Below are positions 47,501 through 55,912 of a stretch of DNA of 64,000 bases, one piece after another. Origin of the DNA: Acidobacteriaceae bacterium KBS 83 (GTDB lineage: Bacteria; Acidobacteriota; Terriglobia; Terriglobales; Acidobacteriaceae); NCBI GenBank assembly GCA_000381585.1, contig KB906736.1:344789-408788 (forward strand). The letters run 5' to 3'. Below the pieces are notes generated by a model. The model was not told the origin of the DNA. It saw only the letters and a list, made by a program, of their open reading frames with translations, and did no database searches. Position 1 is the first letter of the stretch, and each line of letters opens with the position of its first letter. Made by a program: the position numbers and the translations under genes.

Positions 47501-47847
47501 TTCAACAGAAATTTGGACGCAGCCAGCCAGCCCCAGATTTTGGCGGCTTTAACTGGATGAGCCCCTCGGGCTACTCTGACCCTGCACCAGGCACCTTTGG
47601 AAACTGCCCGGCGCAGGGACCCCTCAATGGTCCGGGATACTTCGACGCCGATATCGGGCTGATGAAGAACTTCCACTTCACCGAAGCGGCGTACGTACAA
47701 TTCCGCGCCGACTTCCTGAACGCCTTTAACAATGTGAACCTGGCTGTTCCAGATACTAACTTCAGTAGTACTTCGAGTACGTTCGGTCGCATCAACGCCT
47801 CGCAACCAGCACGAAACATCCAATTCGCGCTGAAGATGTATTTCTAG
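44509..47847 (+). CDS. Oar-like TonB-dependent outer-membrane receptor
   Basis: This 1112-residue protein has a signal peptide (about residues 1-27) and a carboxypeptidase-regulatory-like Ig domain (about 28-115, TAAITGTVVDAGGAAVNGATITATDTDRG). A plug follows (about 130-240, with NGNREQSNNFILDGMDNNQ and GGIVNASIKSGTNHFHGDVWEFFRND), then a long beta-barrel to the C-terminal FALKMYF. The final Phe is typical of outer-membrane barrels. This is the Oar/CarboxypepD_reg-TonB-like group expanded in acidobacteria and thought to import large substrates, often glycans or peptides. AGGAGG precedes the ATG. A 12-bp-arm hairpin follows the stop. It lies 90 bases before the TPR gene and may share substrate with the downstream secreted proteins. 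Confidence 0.92.
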   Translation: MRRIILWGVSLGMFLVCLCVSRPAWSQQTTAAITGTVVDAGGAAVNGATITATDTDRGTSYTAKTDQGGIFNLARVPIGNYQVKAEAAGFQSSVQNGLTLVLNQTARLDFKLNVGAVSTTTQVTAEAPVLQSETTQVSTLINANTVSSIPLATRNYVQLTLLAPGSVHPDASSFNQGDNVASGGRPFINGNREQSNNFILDGMDNNQTSDNLLAFTPSPDAIQEFNLITNNASAEFGNFQGGIVNASIKSGTNHFHGDVWEFFRNDVLNANQWENKLNPGQVLARPSVRWNMFGGTLGGPIFKDKLFFFVDYQGQRFDHPSSSNFITVFTNAQRAGDFSYLLRQDKPVQLVNPITKAPYPNNQIPLSEMNIVAKNLFASKYYPTPINNQLTNNAINTVTQAYNTDQGDVKVDYTITKNDRLEGRYSQGYQTDPGSNSLLILSNPFATAPIHNAVGTWTHTFGPTILNEARFGASWVTLSNGNAFDPSIGNLGTDLGIANANSAGPGLLLLGFGGGLPPQPNGGTTLTNMGSNIIQQNFADTVIQFNDGVTVTHGKHVFKGGFQMWRYRVNTGYTGNTGQYGAILFGPSNVGNVDFVGDPGADFFLGYPEARGIGVSVGFVWHQFSWLFGGYGQDDWHITPSLTLNLGLRYEAHTPWVELNNRQSNLDLTTGALELAGVGGNSRALYNSVYGLPDFQPRIGFAYSPEALHGKTVIRGAYTISSYLEGTGTNLRLPRNPPFTPPEVAASYSAPTVQTQAGPGGAVAGDPFAGATMYVWDKTVQPAMDQQWNLTIQQQATPTTTFQIGYVGQHGTHLMVPMPYLQKQLINGVATTPFYFNNNPALINDLGQVSGTASQGYMSYNAMQAVLQKRLGNGLEGQVAYTWSHCLTNNSGYYGTWSTARQSSTASPYYQNLYNPAGDYASCYYNSNNIVSAYATYELPVGKGKQFGHDMNSVANAVVGGWQASTIISTHSGFPLAIYGSGDATGTGSRGARPDCGVQQKFGRSQPAPDFGGFNWMSPSGYSDPAPGTFGNCPAQGPLNGPGYFDADIGLMKNFHFTEAAYVQFRADFLNAFNNVNLAVPDTNFSSTSSTFGRINASQPARNIQFALKMYF

Positions 47848-47848
47848 C

Positions 47849-47875
47849 AGCGGATTCACCAGTGGTGAATCCGCT
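47849..47875 (+). terminator. Terminator hairpin after the first Oar gene
   Basis: AGCGGATTCACC (47849-47860) and GGTGAATCCGCT (47864-47875) form a perfect 12-bp stem with a 3-base loop one base after the receptor stop codon. The T-run is short. Position and stem strength favour a terminator, possibly leaky into the TPR gene. Confidence 0.75.
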
Positions 47876-47937
47876 TACGGCCTCCCTGATAGACTCACGG
47901 GGCAGACGCTCAACGCGGCTGCCCCCTTTTCTTTCCT

Positions 47938-48909
47938 ATGCGTAGATTCTCTTCTTTTGCATCCATGATGTTGTTCGCGGTCGCGGCTGCCGCGCAGGTC
48001 AACACGCCGACACACAGCAAGACGAGCACAGCGGTGAGCACGAGCGCGGCTGAGCATGCGGCGACTCTGGCAGAGACGGGCCATTGTTCGGAAGCTCTGC
48101 CGCTGCTAACAAAATCTGCCGCACACGTCACCGACAAAGAGCTACAGAAGAGAGTCGGCCTGGACGGAGTGCGCTGCGCGAATCTTCTCCAGGAGCAGGG
48201 ACCGCTGCTGGATCTGCTGCGAGTGCTGAACCAGCACTTCCCGCACGATCCTGAGGTGTTGTATGTGACGGTGCACGCCTACTCCGATCTCTCCACCAAT
48301 GCGGCAAGGGAGCTTGCGCAGACGGCGCCGACTTCCGTTCCGGCGCTCGAGATGGATGCGGAGACAAACGAATTGCAGGGTAAATGGGACGAGGCGGAAA
48401 AGGACTATCGTAAGATCCTCGCGGAAAACCCCAAGTATCCCGGTATCCACTTTCGGCTGGCGCGATTGCTGCTTTCGCGGCCGAATCCCGGACCCGACTT
48501 CCAGGATGAGGCGAAGAAGGAGTTGCAGAAGGAATTGGAGATCGACCCTGGAAATGCGGGAGCGGAATATGTTCTCGGTGAGTTGGCACGGCAGAGTCAG
48601 GACTTCCCCGACGCAGTGAGGCACTTCAGCAAGGCCACGCAATTGAATCCGAAGTTTGCGGATGCTTACCTGGGGTTGGGCATGTCGCTGTTGACGGAAA
48701 AGAATTACGCCGGCGCTGTCGCGCCGCTCGAAACAGCGGTGAAACTGGAGCCACGCAATCCCGCCGCTCACTATGGTCTGGCGACTGCCTACTCGCGCAC
48801 GGGGCGCAAGGAAGACGCGCAGCGTGAGTTTGCTTTGCAGCAGCAGGCTGCGGAACGCATGGGCGGTCCGAATGCCCAAAACCCGCAAGGACCACAGAAT
48901 CCGCAGTGA
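47938..48909 (+). CDS. Secreted TPR-repeat protein
   Basis: This 323-residue protein has a signal peptide ([20 protein letters not shown]) and about seven TPR-like helical pairs from residue 40 to 310. The clearest are [20 protein letters not shown] and, near the end, [20 protein letters not shown] followed by [10 protein letters not shown] Pro/Gln/Asn-rich tail closes the protein. It is probably a periplasmic scaffold. Its stop overlaps the GTG start of the CRTAC1 gene (GTGA), so the two are translationally coupled and probably act together. No Shine-Dalgarno is obvious before its ATG; it lies in a pyrimidine-rich leader. Confidence 0.88.
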   Translation: MRRFSSFASMMLFAVAAAAQVNTPTHSKTSTAVSTSAAEHAATLAETGHCSEALPLLTKSAAHVTDKELQKRVGLDGVRCANLLQEQGPLLDLLRVLNQHFPHDPEVLYVTVHAYSDLSTNAARELAQTAPTSVPALEMDAETNELQGKWDEAEKDYRKILAENPKYPGIHFRLARLLLSRPNPGPDFQDEAKKELQKELEIDPGNAGAEYVLGELARQSQDFPDAVRHFSKATQLNPKFADAYLGLGMSLLTEKNYAGAVAPLETAVKLEPRNPAAHYGLATAYSRTGRKEDAQREFALQQQAAERMGGPNAQNPQGPQNPQ

Positions 48910-50624
48910 CTGCTTTCACTCGAGATCCGTTGCAATTGACGCGTCGTCACTTCCTCTGGACGCTGGGGGGCGCTGCTGCACTCGCTGGAGTGCGCGATAT
49001 CCCCGCCGTTCTGGCCGCATCGCAGTATCCGTTTGAAGAGGTGCTGCCGTCCGCCAGCCGGATCACCTGGACACACACAGCCGGCAAGTCGGCTCAGAAA
49101 TATCTGCCGGAGACCACCGGCGCGGGCTGCGCTTTTCTGGATTACGACAATGACGGATGGATGGACATCTATCTGGTCAACAGCGGAAAGTGCGACTTCT
49201 ATGATCCCAAGCCGCCTTTGCGTAATGCACTCTACCGTAACAATCGCGATGGAACTTTTACCGACGTCACGGAGAAGGCGGGCGTTGGCGCCGGAGGCTA
49301 TGGTCAGGGTGTCGCGGTGGGCGATTACGACGGCGACGGCTTCCCCGACATCTACGTGACGCAGTATGGGCGGAGCATTCTGTATCACAACAACGGCGAT
49401 GGCACGTTCACTGATGTGACAGAGAAGGCCGGCGTCGCGGCGCCGGGGTGGAGCTCGAGCGCCGTGTGGTTCGACTACGACAATGACGGGCGACTCGATC
49501 TTTTCGTCTGCCGGTTTGTCGAGTTCAGCAAGGCGGAAAACCTTCCCTGCAAGGCCCGCAACGAGCCCGGCTATTGTGTTCCGCGGCTCTACAAGCCGAC
49601 ACCAAGCTGGCTCTTTCACAACAACGGCGACGGCACCTTCACCGATGTCAGCAAGTCGTCCGGCATTGAAAAGTATCTTGGCAAGGCCTGGGGTGTGGTT
49701 GCAACCGACCTGAATAATGACGGGAAGATGGATCTCTTCGTCGCCAACGACACGACGGAGAACTTTCTCTTCATGAACCGTGGGAACGGCAAGTTTGATG
49801 AGATTGCCGCGCTGGCCGGCGTGGGTTACGGCGAAACGGGCCGGCCGCGATCCGGAATGGGAGTGGATTCCGCGGACTTTAATCAGGACGGATGGATGGA
49901 CCTCTTCGTCGCCAACATCGACCATGAGCGGTATTCGCTGTATCAGAACAATCATGACGAGACGTTCGACGATCAGGCCGGCCCGACCGGCGTGGGTGCA
50001 GCGACGCGACTGATGAGCGGTTGGGGACTGAAGTTTTTCGACTACGACAATGACGGCAATCTGGACCTGTTCCTTGCCAACGGCAATCCCGACGATCTGA
50101 TTGAAACCATGCAGAAGGACGTGACCTACCGCGAGCCACTGCTGCTGTTCCACAGCGATGGGAAGACGCTGCACAATGTGAGCGCGGAGAGCGGTCCGAT
50201 CTTCAGCAGGAATTTCTCCGCGAGGGGGCTGGCGGTCGGCGACTTCGATAACGATGGCGCCGCCGACGTTATCGTTTCCGTCAACGACGCAGCTCCGCTG
50301 CTGCTACGCAATACCGCAGCGAAAGGCAATCACTGGCTGGGAATCAATCTGCAGGGCAAGAAGTCGAATCGCGACGCGATTGGCGCACGCATCACCTTTC
50401 AGGCGGGTGATCTGAAACGCAGCAGAATGAAAGTCGGCGGCGGAAGCTATTTGTCATCACACGATCCGCGAATGGTGCTCGGGATCGGCAAACGCACCAA
50501 GGTCGACTGGCTGGAAGTGAAGTGGCCGCAACCCGGCGGCACCACTGAGAAGTTCACCGAACTGCCCATTGACAGATACATCACGATCGTTGAAGGCGAA
50601 GGCATTAAGAAGATTCCATCCTGA
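48906..50624 (+). CDS. CRTAC1-family protein (FG-GAP repeats and ASPIC/UnbV domain), Tat-exported
   Basis: This 572-residue protein carries a twin-arginine signal ([18 protein letters not shown], Arg 13-14), so it is exported folded. A seven-bladed FG-GAP/VCBS propeller follows with many calcium-binding loops of the form [14 protein letters not shown] (about residues 60-460), then an ASPIC/UnbV domain (about 470-560, [21 protein letters not shown] ... [13 protein letters not shown]). The family is related to human cartilage acidic protein 1. Function in bacteria is unresolved, with adhesion or polymer binding likely. The GTG start overlaps the TPR stop. Tat export suggests a cofactor or Ca-dependent folding in the cytoplasm. 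It converges with the cytochrome gene with 40 bases between stops and no hairpin. Confidence 0.92.
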   Translation: MTAFTRDPLQLTRRHFLWTLGGAAALAGVRDIPAVLAASQYPFEEVLPSASRITWTHTAGKSAQKYLPETTGAGCAFLDYDNDGWMDIYLVNSGKCDFYDPKPPLRNALYRNNRDGTFTDVTEKAGVGAGGYGQGVAVGDYDGDGFPDIYVTQYGRSILYHNNGDGTFTDVTEKAGVAAPGWSSSAVWFDYDNDGRLDLFVCRFVEFSKAENLPCKARNEPGYCVPRLYKPTPSWLFHNNGDGTFTDVSKSSGIEKYLGKAWGVVATDLNNDGKMDLFVANDTTENFLFMNRGNGKFDEIAALAGVGYGETGRPRSGMGVDSADFNQDGWMDLFVANIDHERYSLYQNNHDETFDDQAGPTGVGAATRLMSGWGLKFFDYDNDGNLDLFLANGNPDDLIETMQKDVTYREPLLLFHSDGKTLHNVSAESGPIFSRNFSARGLAVGDFDNDGAADVIVSVNDAAPLLLRNTAAKGNHWLGINLQGKKSNRDAIGARITFQAGDLKRSRMKVGGGSYLSSHDPRMVLGIGKRTKVDWLEVKWPQPGGTTEKFTELPIDRYITIVEGEGIKKIPS

Positions 50625-50664
50625 TCCTTCGGAATGTAATTTGAGTTAGAAGCCAGCGGAGATA

Positions 50665-51894
50665 TCAACGGTTCACGGCAGTGGCATTCGCCGCCGGGTA
50701 AACCTTGATCCAGTGGTCCGTCATCCGCGGTCTCATCTTTGCTCCCTTCCAATCGAAGACAATCAGGTTCGTCTCCTGCTTCGGCATGTGGCAATCGATG
50801 CAGTTGTTGGTGACAGGATGATTCGCCCGCGCGAATGTTGCAGAGCCAGGTTTGTGGCAGCTGAGACATTTCTGGGAAAATTCGCCAGCGTCGTGCTGGG
50901 TCTTATGCACGTCGTGGCACGTGAGGCATGTCATATTCGAGGATCGGAAGCAGCGGCTCTGCTTCAGTAAGTCCACCTGGTTGCCGTGGACATCGATCGG
51001 CGCATGCGGATCAGGCGGTGGCAGTTGAAGGTACTCATCCAGCGGTTGGCCGGGAAGATACGAAAACGATGGGCGTAAGGGCTGGCCATGTCCCGCGTGA
51101 CACCATGCGCAAAGGTCCATCTGGCGATCGCGCGAGAAGTGCGCCGGGTTCAGAATTGTCGACCGTGACGCGAGCGATGGTTTGGATGCCTGCTGCTCGA
51201 CATGTGCGCGTCCTGGTCCATGACACTTTTCGCACTGGATACCGAGCGAGAAGCCGACGGTGCTGTACCTGTTGACCGGAGGCGGCAGAGCATCAAAGTG
51301 GGTTGCGTGGCATTCCAGGCATCGAGGGATGATGGGGCGGTCAAAGTCAGCGAAGCCATCTCGATATCCGGGGCTGTTCACCCAACCAAGCTTCGTCCAG
51401 TAAGAGACTGGCAATTGGAAGAGCTGATCTTCGCTCCAGTACAGATAGGTCTGACCCTTCTCGCCCGACCCAATGACGAAAGCAATGCGCTCGGAGCGCG
51501 AGTTCGTGTGCGAAGGCGTGCCTGCAACGGCGGTCTGAAGAAAGCTGTCTTGCTTCCCTTCCCCGTGCTGCTCATCCGTGTGCTGCATGTCCATCCGGAA
51601 GTAGAGATTCGGATTCGCAGTCTTCAGGATGTTGTCGCCGGGCGTGAAGTTACCAAGAATGGAGTCGTGGCCGGGCGCCATCGACGTCAGGTGGTGTGCG
51701 GTCTTGTGATAAGAGGCAAACTCATCGGCATGACATGACCGGCAGGCAACATCGCCAACATAGCCGACGTGCGGCGCGGCCGATGTTTCAACCGAGTGTG
51801 CGGCGACCGCCCGAGCAGACGAATACCCGCTCCCGCGAATGAGCGGGACGAGGCAGACCAGGATTGCAAGGACGACCGCAAAGCGGCTTTTCAT
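50665..51894 (-). CDS. Heptahaem c-type cytochrome, secreted
   Basis: This 409-residue protein has a signal peptide (MKSRFAVVLAILVCLVPLIRG) and seven CXXCH haem-attachment motifs, in order CRSCH, CLECH, CEKCH, CAWCH, CLTCH, CLSCH and CIDCH. Extra His residues (YHKTAHH, HATHF, HGPGRAH) can serve as distal ligands. This resembles the cytochrome c554 / octahaem-like multihaem group; predicted role is periplasmic electron transfer or reduction of a small molecule. The start at 51894 is preferred over an ATG 33 bases upstream because a decayed duplicate of this gene (55640-55804) begins at the equivalent Met (MKRAFAVVLAI). It lies downstream of the first tandem Oar gene, separated from it by a terminator. 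Confidence 0.88.
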   Translation of the reverse strand: MKSRFAVVLAILVCLVPLIRGSGYSSARAVAAHSVETSAAPHVGYVGDVACRSCHADEFASYHKTAHHLTSMAPGHDSILGNFTPGDNILKTANPNLYFRMDMQHTDEQHGEGKQDSFLQTAVAGTPSHTNSRSERIAFVIGSGEKGQTYLYWSEDQLFQLPVSYWTKLGWVNSPGYRDGFADFDRPIIPRCLECHATHFDALPPPVNRYSTVGFSLGIQCEKCHGPGRAHVEQQASKPSLASRSTILNPAHFSRDRQMDLCAWCHAGHGQPLRPSFSYLPGQPLDEYLQLPPPDPHAPIDVHGNQVDLLKQSRCFRSSNMTCLTCHDVHKTQHDAGEFSQKCLSCHKPGSATFARANHPVTNNCIDCHMPKQETNLIVFDWKGAKMRPRMTDHWIKVYPAANATAVNR

Positions 51895-51960
51895 TGGACC
51901 GGAGATTTTTCTCGCGGCAGGACGCATCCGAAACAGAGTATGCCGCGGCCGTGAGCAATG

Positions 51961-51990
51961 AAAAGGCCGGAGCGAGTGCTCCGGCCTTTT
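51961..51990 (-). terminator. Terminator of the downstream tandem Oar gene
   Basis: AAAAGGCCGGAGC (51961-51973) and GCTCCGGCCTTTT (51978-51990) give a perfect 13-bp stem with a 4-base loop and T4 on the minus strand, 24 bases after the Oar stop. It is homologous by position and sequence to the hairpin at 55860-55890. Confidence 0.88.
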
Positions 51991-52014
51991 TGAGTTACAG
52001 ATTGCCAGCGACGA

Positions 52015-55000
52015 TCAGAACTCGTAGCGAACCGAGAACCGGCCGTAGAATGCCCGCTGGTAAGAGGTAGGACTATTGAAGGTTGGATCCGCTGCCTGCT
52101 GGAAGCCCGTGTCAATGTTCTGGTTCACGGTCCTCGTGAACTGCGAATTGGTGACGTTAAAGCCATCGAAGGCCAGCTTCAACGAGCCCTTATCACCGAA
52201 GTTGAAGGGATAATCGAGGTGAGTATCGAGTTGCAGCCTTGTGGCTGTCGTACCAAAGGTACCGCGGCCACCAATCGGAATCTCGCCCACGTTCTGATAA
52301 ACGGGATGCGATGCCAGTTGGGAGATGGGCGTGCCGGTCTGGCCACGCAGTCCGATACCACCCGTCAGTTTGCGGAACTTCCCGTTCTGGAGGGAGTACG
52401 ATCCGTACAGATTGCCCACATTGCGGCGGTCGGTATTGAGGTATCCCGGGGTGAACTGATCACCGAGCAGGCCAACCACACCCTGGGTGAAGTCGAAGAG
52501 CGAGCTGATGCCGGGGTCCGATTGGCCGTTATCGTTGCGGAAGAGACCTTCATAGTTCCCCCACAATTTGGCGAAGCGATAATTGGCGCGAACCAGGAAG
52601 CCTTTGCTGAAGTTCTTGTTCAACTCGACTTCCAGGGATTGGTAGCGGCGTACCGGTTCAGCATAGCCGTCTGGTTTTCCGTCGGAGACGGGAAGGCCAG
52701 CAACATCTGGATTCTGACCGCAGGCAGCGCCTATAACGTTGCCAAGGCTGTCCTCCTGCACCCCGTAATCGGCTACGCAATTCGCAGGAGGCGGACCGTT
52801 TGGATTGTACTTCTCCTCGATCTCGTTGGTGAAGTAATCCGCGCTCGGGCTGGGATTGCCAATTACGTACACTTGATTTGGCAAACCAAAGTTCGAACCT
52901 TCCGGCGAGACGCCTTGCATGTCTTCGACGATGCGCTCCAGTCGACGATCCGAGTAGCGGACGGCGAGCACCATACCGCTGGCCACTTCACGCTCGAAGC
53001 CAAGCAGATACTCCTCTTCGAAGTTCAGCCTGGTGCCGGAGTGAATCAGTTCGGGAATGGCGGAGGATGCAGTGATATTGCTGAAGCCATTGGTTCCGCT
53101 CAGCAGGTGTGCAGAGTCGTAGATCGGAGTGACTGTTCCGTCGGCGTTGGTTAGCAGGTTTCTACCGTCGGAGGGCGCGGCCCAGCGGGCGGAATTGATA
53201 TCCAGCTCCTGATTCAGCTCGCGAATTGCCGCGTCCGTGGGAAGAGCCTGGGTGTAGCGGCCCCAGTTGAAGAAGACCTTGGTCTTGCGATCGGCAAATG
53301 GATCGACGTTGATGCCAAAGCGCGGAGACCAGTTGTCGTTGAACACATACTGCTGGTTCGGTCCGTTGAGCTGCTCCTCTTCCCAGCGAAGGCCGGCATT
53401 GATGGTGACGCGGCGGTTGATCGCCCACGAATCGTTGACATAGGAAGAGAGATAGCTCTCGTTTGAGGTCGCCTGCGGGCTGCTCCACAAACCACGCACC
53501 TGACGCAGATAGACTTGAACTGGCGCCGGGTTCGAACCCAGGTAGAAGGGGCAGAGGGTTGGTGGACAAGTCACCAATCCGGTCGTAGAGTCCACCGGAG
53601 CCTTTGACAGATAGAACGCCGCGCTTGTCTGAGCGCCAACCAAAGCATCACTGCCGCCTATGTCCTGAATCGCGACGCCGTCCGCATTGGTTGAAGGGAA
53701 GGCGAAACGGGGACCCGAGTAATCTCTGGCCACCAGGTAGGTAGCGCGACCGAAGCCGAAGCCGCCGGAGAATGTGTGCGGGCCGAAGAGATTGGCGACC
53801 TTCTGGATGTCGATGGTAGCGCCGTAAGACTTGTTCTCTGGGTTCTGGTAGATTCCAAGTCCCTGGAACCCGGCAACGCCGTTAGTGCGATCACTTATAG
53901 AGGGGATGTTGTCAAAACCTGCTTCTGTGAAATTGCTGGTCTTGTAGGTTGCTGCAAGGTTGAGCTGAGTCGTTGGATTCAACGAGGATGCCATGTGGGC
54001 GACTACAGCGCGGCTGCCATAGTTCCAGGTGCTGAAGCTCGTGGTGTTCTTCAGCTGGATGTTCGGATACGGAACTGTACCCACACCGTTGAAGCTGTAA
54101 TTGTTGTGCGCGGGATCACCGAATGCAGATACGTCGAGCGTTGTGCCATCGGTGACCTTTACGCTTAACTTGCCGGCCCAGCTACGGGTGGTCGCGGACG
54201 AGGTGAAGTCGCCCTGATTGTAGACGGCCGCCGCGAATGGCGTATTGGGCGCAATAAAGTTGAGCTGGTTCAGAGAAGGATTGAACGATCCGAAAAAGAA
54301 GAGACGGTCATTGTGCCCCTTGACCGGGATATAGCCACCCAGCTCGACGCTGGCATCATATGCCGGCTGTGAGAACACTTTCCCGCGCTGAAAACCTGGG
54401 CCCGCGAACGTGCGAGCGTTGTCTTGATAGTAGTAACCAGCGCCAGCACCTGTAGGCGCCATGTAAGCTGCCACAGCACCGTGCAGCTGGGTGCCGCCAG
54501 ATTTGGTCACGATCTGCAGCACGCCGCCATTCACGCCGCCGTACTTCGGCTCATAGGCTGCAGTCTTTACCTGAACCTCCTGAATGAAGGACAGATTGAT
54601 GCCGGTTCCGAGCGAACCATAGACCGGGCTGAAAACGCCGAGCCCCCCGTAGCCGGAATCGTTCAGCACGACACCGTCGACGAGGTAGAGATTTTCAAGA
54701 CCGGTCGCGCCGCCGACTGACGGATTCGATGTGCCGGTCAAGCCGCCGTCCACCACACCAGGCGAGACGTAGAACAACGAGCCGATATTACGAGCAATAG
54801 GAACCTGCTGATAAAAAGTGGCGGTGAGATTGTCACTGACTGCAGTCGAGCTTGTGTCGATGCTGACCGTGGTCGCATTCACTTCGACCGTCTCGGCAAC
54901 ATTGCCGGTGGCGAGTGAGAAGTCCACGCTTTGAGTTCTGTTGATAACGACTTCGAGGTTCTTCGCGGTCTGCTTTTGGAAGCCGGCCTTCTCCACCTCG

Positions 55001-55257
55001 ACTGTATACATTCCCGGCGTAAGGTCTGACGCGATGAATCGTCCAGCACTGTCGGTGGTTACGACGCGATGGTCGGAGGCGCCGGTGACGGTGACTTTTG
55101 CATCGGGAATGATGGCTCCCGATTTATCGGTGATGACGCCACCCAGGCCGCCGCGAGTTGCGGAGAGCTGTTGGCTGTAGAGATAGCTCGGTACGCTAAT
55201 CCCCGCCGTGACCGCAAGAGCGGACAGCAGGAGACACTTTCTCCAGAGCTGCTGCAT
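52015..55257 (-). CDS. Oar-like TonB-dependent receptor (tandem copy 1)
   Basis: This 1080-residue protein has a signal peptide (LLLSALAVTAGISVPSYLYS), a carboxypeptidase-regulatory-like domain (about residues 33-115, GGLGGVITDKSGAIIPDAKV), a plug (about 125-270, with a VGGATGLENLYLVDGVVLNDSG loop and a YGGVNGGVLQIVTKSGGTQLHG strand) and a beta-barrel ending in RFSVRYEF. ATG 55257 has GGGAGGA upstream; a longer frame to 55404 is rejected. It is a close paralogue of the gene at 55913, sharing long identical blocks in the plug and the barrel. The least conserved parts are surface-loop-like, which would fit divergence in ligand. A GGCCGGAG terminator follows. Confidence 0.92.
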   Translation of the reverse strand: MQQLWRKCLLLSALAVTAGISVPSYLYSQQLSATRGGLGGVITDKSGAIIPDAKVTVTGASDHRVVTTDSAGRFIASDLTPGMYTVEVEKAGFQKQTAKNLEVVINRTQSVDFSLATGNVAETVEVNATTVSIDTSSTAVSDNLTATFYQQVPIARNIGSLFYVSPGVVDGGLTGTSNPSVGGATGLENLYLVDGVVLNDSGYGGLGVFSPVYGSLGTGINLSFIQEVQVKTAAYEPKYGGVNGGVLQIVTKSGGTQLHGAVAAYMAPTGAGAGYYYQDNARTFAGPGFQRGKVFSQPAYDASVELGGYIPVKGHNDRLFFFGSFNPSLNQLNFIAPNTPFAAAVYNQGDFTSSATTRSWAGKLSVKVTDGTTLDVSAFGDPAHNNYSFNGVGTVPYPNIQLKNTTSFSTWNYGSRAVVAHMASSLNPTTQLNLAATYKTSNFTEAGFDNIPSISDRTNGVAGFQGLGIYQNPENKSYGATIDIQKVANLFGPHTFSGGFGFGRATYLVARDYSGPRFAFPSTNADGVAIQDIGGSDALVGAQTSAAFYLSKAPVDSTTGLVTCPPTLCPFYLGSNPAPVQVYLRQVRGLWSSPQATSNESYLSSYVNDSWAINRRVTINAGLRWEEEQLNGPNQQYVFNDNWSPRFGINVDPFADRKTKVFFNWGRYTQALPTDAAIRELNQELDINSARWAAPSDGRNLLTNADGTVTPIYDSAHLLSGTNGFSNITASSAIPELIHSGTRLNFEEEYLLGFEREVASGMVLAVRYSDRRLERIVEDMQGVSPEGSNFGLPNQVYVIGNPSPSADYFTNEIEEKYNPNGPPPANCVADYGVQEDSLGNVIGAACGQNPDVAGLPVSDGKPDGYAEPVRRYQSLEVELNKNFSKGFLVRANYRFAKLWGNYEGLFRNDNGQSDPGISSLFDFTQGVVGLLGDQFTPGYLNTDRRNVGNLYGSYSLQNGKFRKLTGGIGLRGQTGTPISQLASHPVYQNVGEIPIGGRGTFGTTATRLQLDTHLDYPFNFGDKGSLKLAFDGFNVTNSQFTRTVNQNIDTGFQQAADPTFNSPTSYQRAFYGRFSVRYEF

Positions 55258-55422
55258 ACACTTCCTCCCAAAGGAACTGAAATTTCGCGAGTGGCTAACA
55301 TGGCCATTTCGCATTTGAAATTCATGAGACCCAGGTACCACACACGATTCGTCCCGGAATGTTGTAGTCTCACATTCTATTTTGCCGCATGTATAGCCCG
55401 GCATGGAAACGAATCACAATGG
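55258..55422 (-). promoter_or_regulatory. Conserved leader of Oar copy 1
   Basis: This leader is clearly homologous to the one at 59174-59337 before copy 2. A 29-base block with a single mismatch lies at 55287-55315 here and 59203-59231 there, containing the palindrome TGGCCA and a GTGGCTAAC motif. Conservation amid otherwise drifting DNA suggests a promoter or mRNA element kept by selection. Confidence 0.5.
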
Positions 55423-55640
55423 AAAACTGACCAGCTTACATTTAATCGTGACGAATTGGAAGAGGGGTCTCGCCGGCGTGATTCTCTGCGTCTTCGGGAG
55501 CTGAGGAGTTGCCCGCCTCCCGACGCGCCGCTGCCAAAACCGTATAGGCCTTTTTCGGAGGATATCCAGCAGCAATAGACTGGCCTCAATCAGTATACCC
55601 CAAGCGCGCGATCATGCTGGCTGAGCGCGTACTGGCGGCG
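55423..55640 (-). pseudogene. Decayed 3' end of a GWxTD gene
   Basis: This stretch aligns with the 3' end and downstream flank of the GWxTD gene (59338-59563). A block of 28 identical bases lies around 55592-55626 / 59514-59543 (encoding ALSQHDRAL). Shorter matches follow in order (around the GYPPKEAY and REAGN codons, and a TCGTGACGA box after the stop). Small indels break the frame. It lies directly upstream of Oar copy 1, just as the intact GWxTD gene lies upstream of copy 2. Confidence 0.82.
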
Positions 55641-55804
55641 CCGGGCAGACGTCAACGCCAACATAGCCGGCGCGGATGAAGCGGCGATCCGGGCGTCTCG
55701 ACTGAGTGAGCGTCAACAGTCTGAGCCGAGGAATGTCATTCCGCCTGGACGCGCGGGAAGAGGCATACCGCTATCGCGAGCACAACTGCAAAGGCTCTCT
55801 TCAT
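55640..55804 (-). pseudogene. Decayed 5' end of a multihaem cytochrome gene
   Basis: From ATG 55804 the frame reads MKRAFAVVLAIAVCLFPRVQAE and then stops, matching MKSRFAVVLAILVCLVP of the intact cytochrome. Further on, AHSVET and, after a frame shift, GYVGVDVC correspond to AHSVET and GYVGDVAC in the intact protein. Homology ends near 55640, just after the first Cys codon of haem motif one, where sequence like the GWxTD gene takes over. The distance to the intact start (3910 bases) equals the period of the Oar duplication. Confidence 0.85.
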
Positions 55805-55859
55805 TTTGCTGGGCGCCCTGTCGCCTCCCGAACACGATATCGTTCTGTCGTTAGCAATG

Positions 55860-55890
55860 AAGAGGCCGGAGCATGACGCTCCGGCCTCTT
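55860..55890 (-). terminator. Terminator of the upstream tandem Oar gene
   Basis: AAGAGGCCGGAGC (55860-55872) and GCTCCGGCCTCTT (55878-55890) form a 13-bp stem with a 5-base loop, 23 bases after the Oar copy 2 stop. The stem has compensating changes (A-T pairs shifted) compared with the sister hairpin at 51961, as expected when structure is selected. Confidence 0.88.
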
Positions 55891-55912
55891 TAATTACGGT
55901 TGCCACCAGCGA

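Noticed and set aside
52015-55404. Longer Oar frame with 49 extra N-terminal residues (and the equivalent to 59263 in copy 2)
   Set aside because: The extra residues would precede a normal signal peptide; GGGAGGA stands directly before the internal ATG in both copies.
55377-55589. A 70-codon minus-strand frame between the Oar genes
   Set aside because: It is a frame-shifted reading of the decayed GWxTD 3' end, not a gene.
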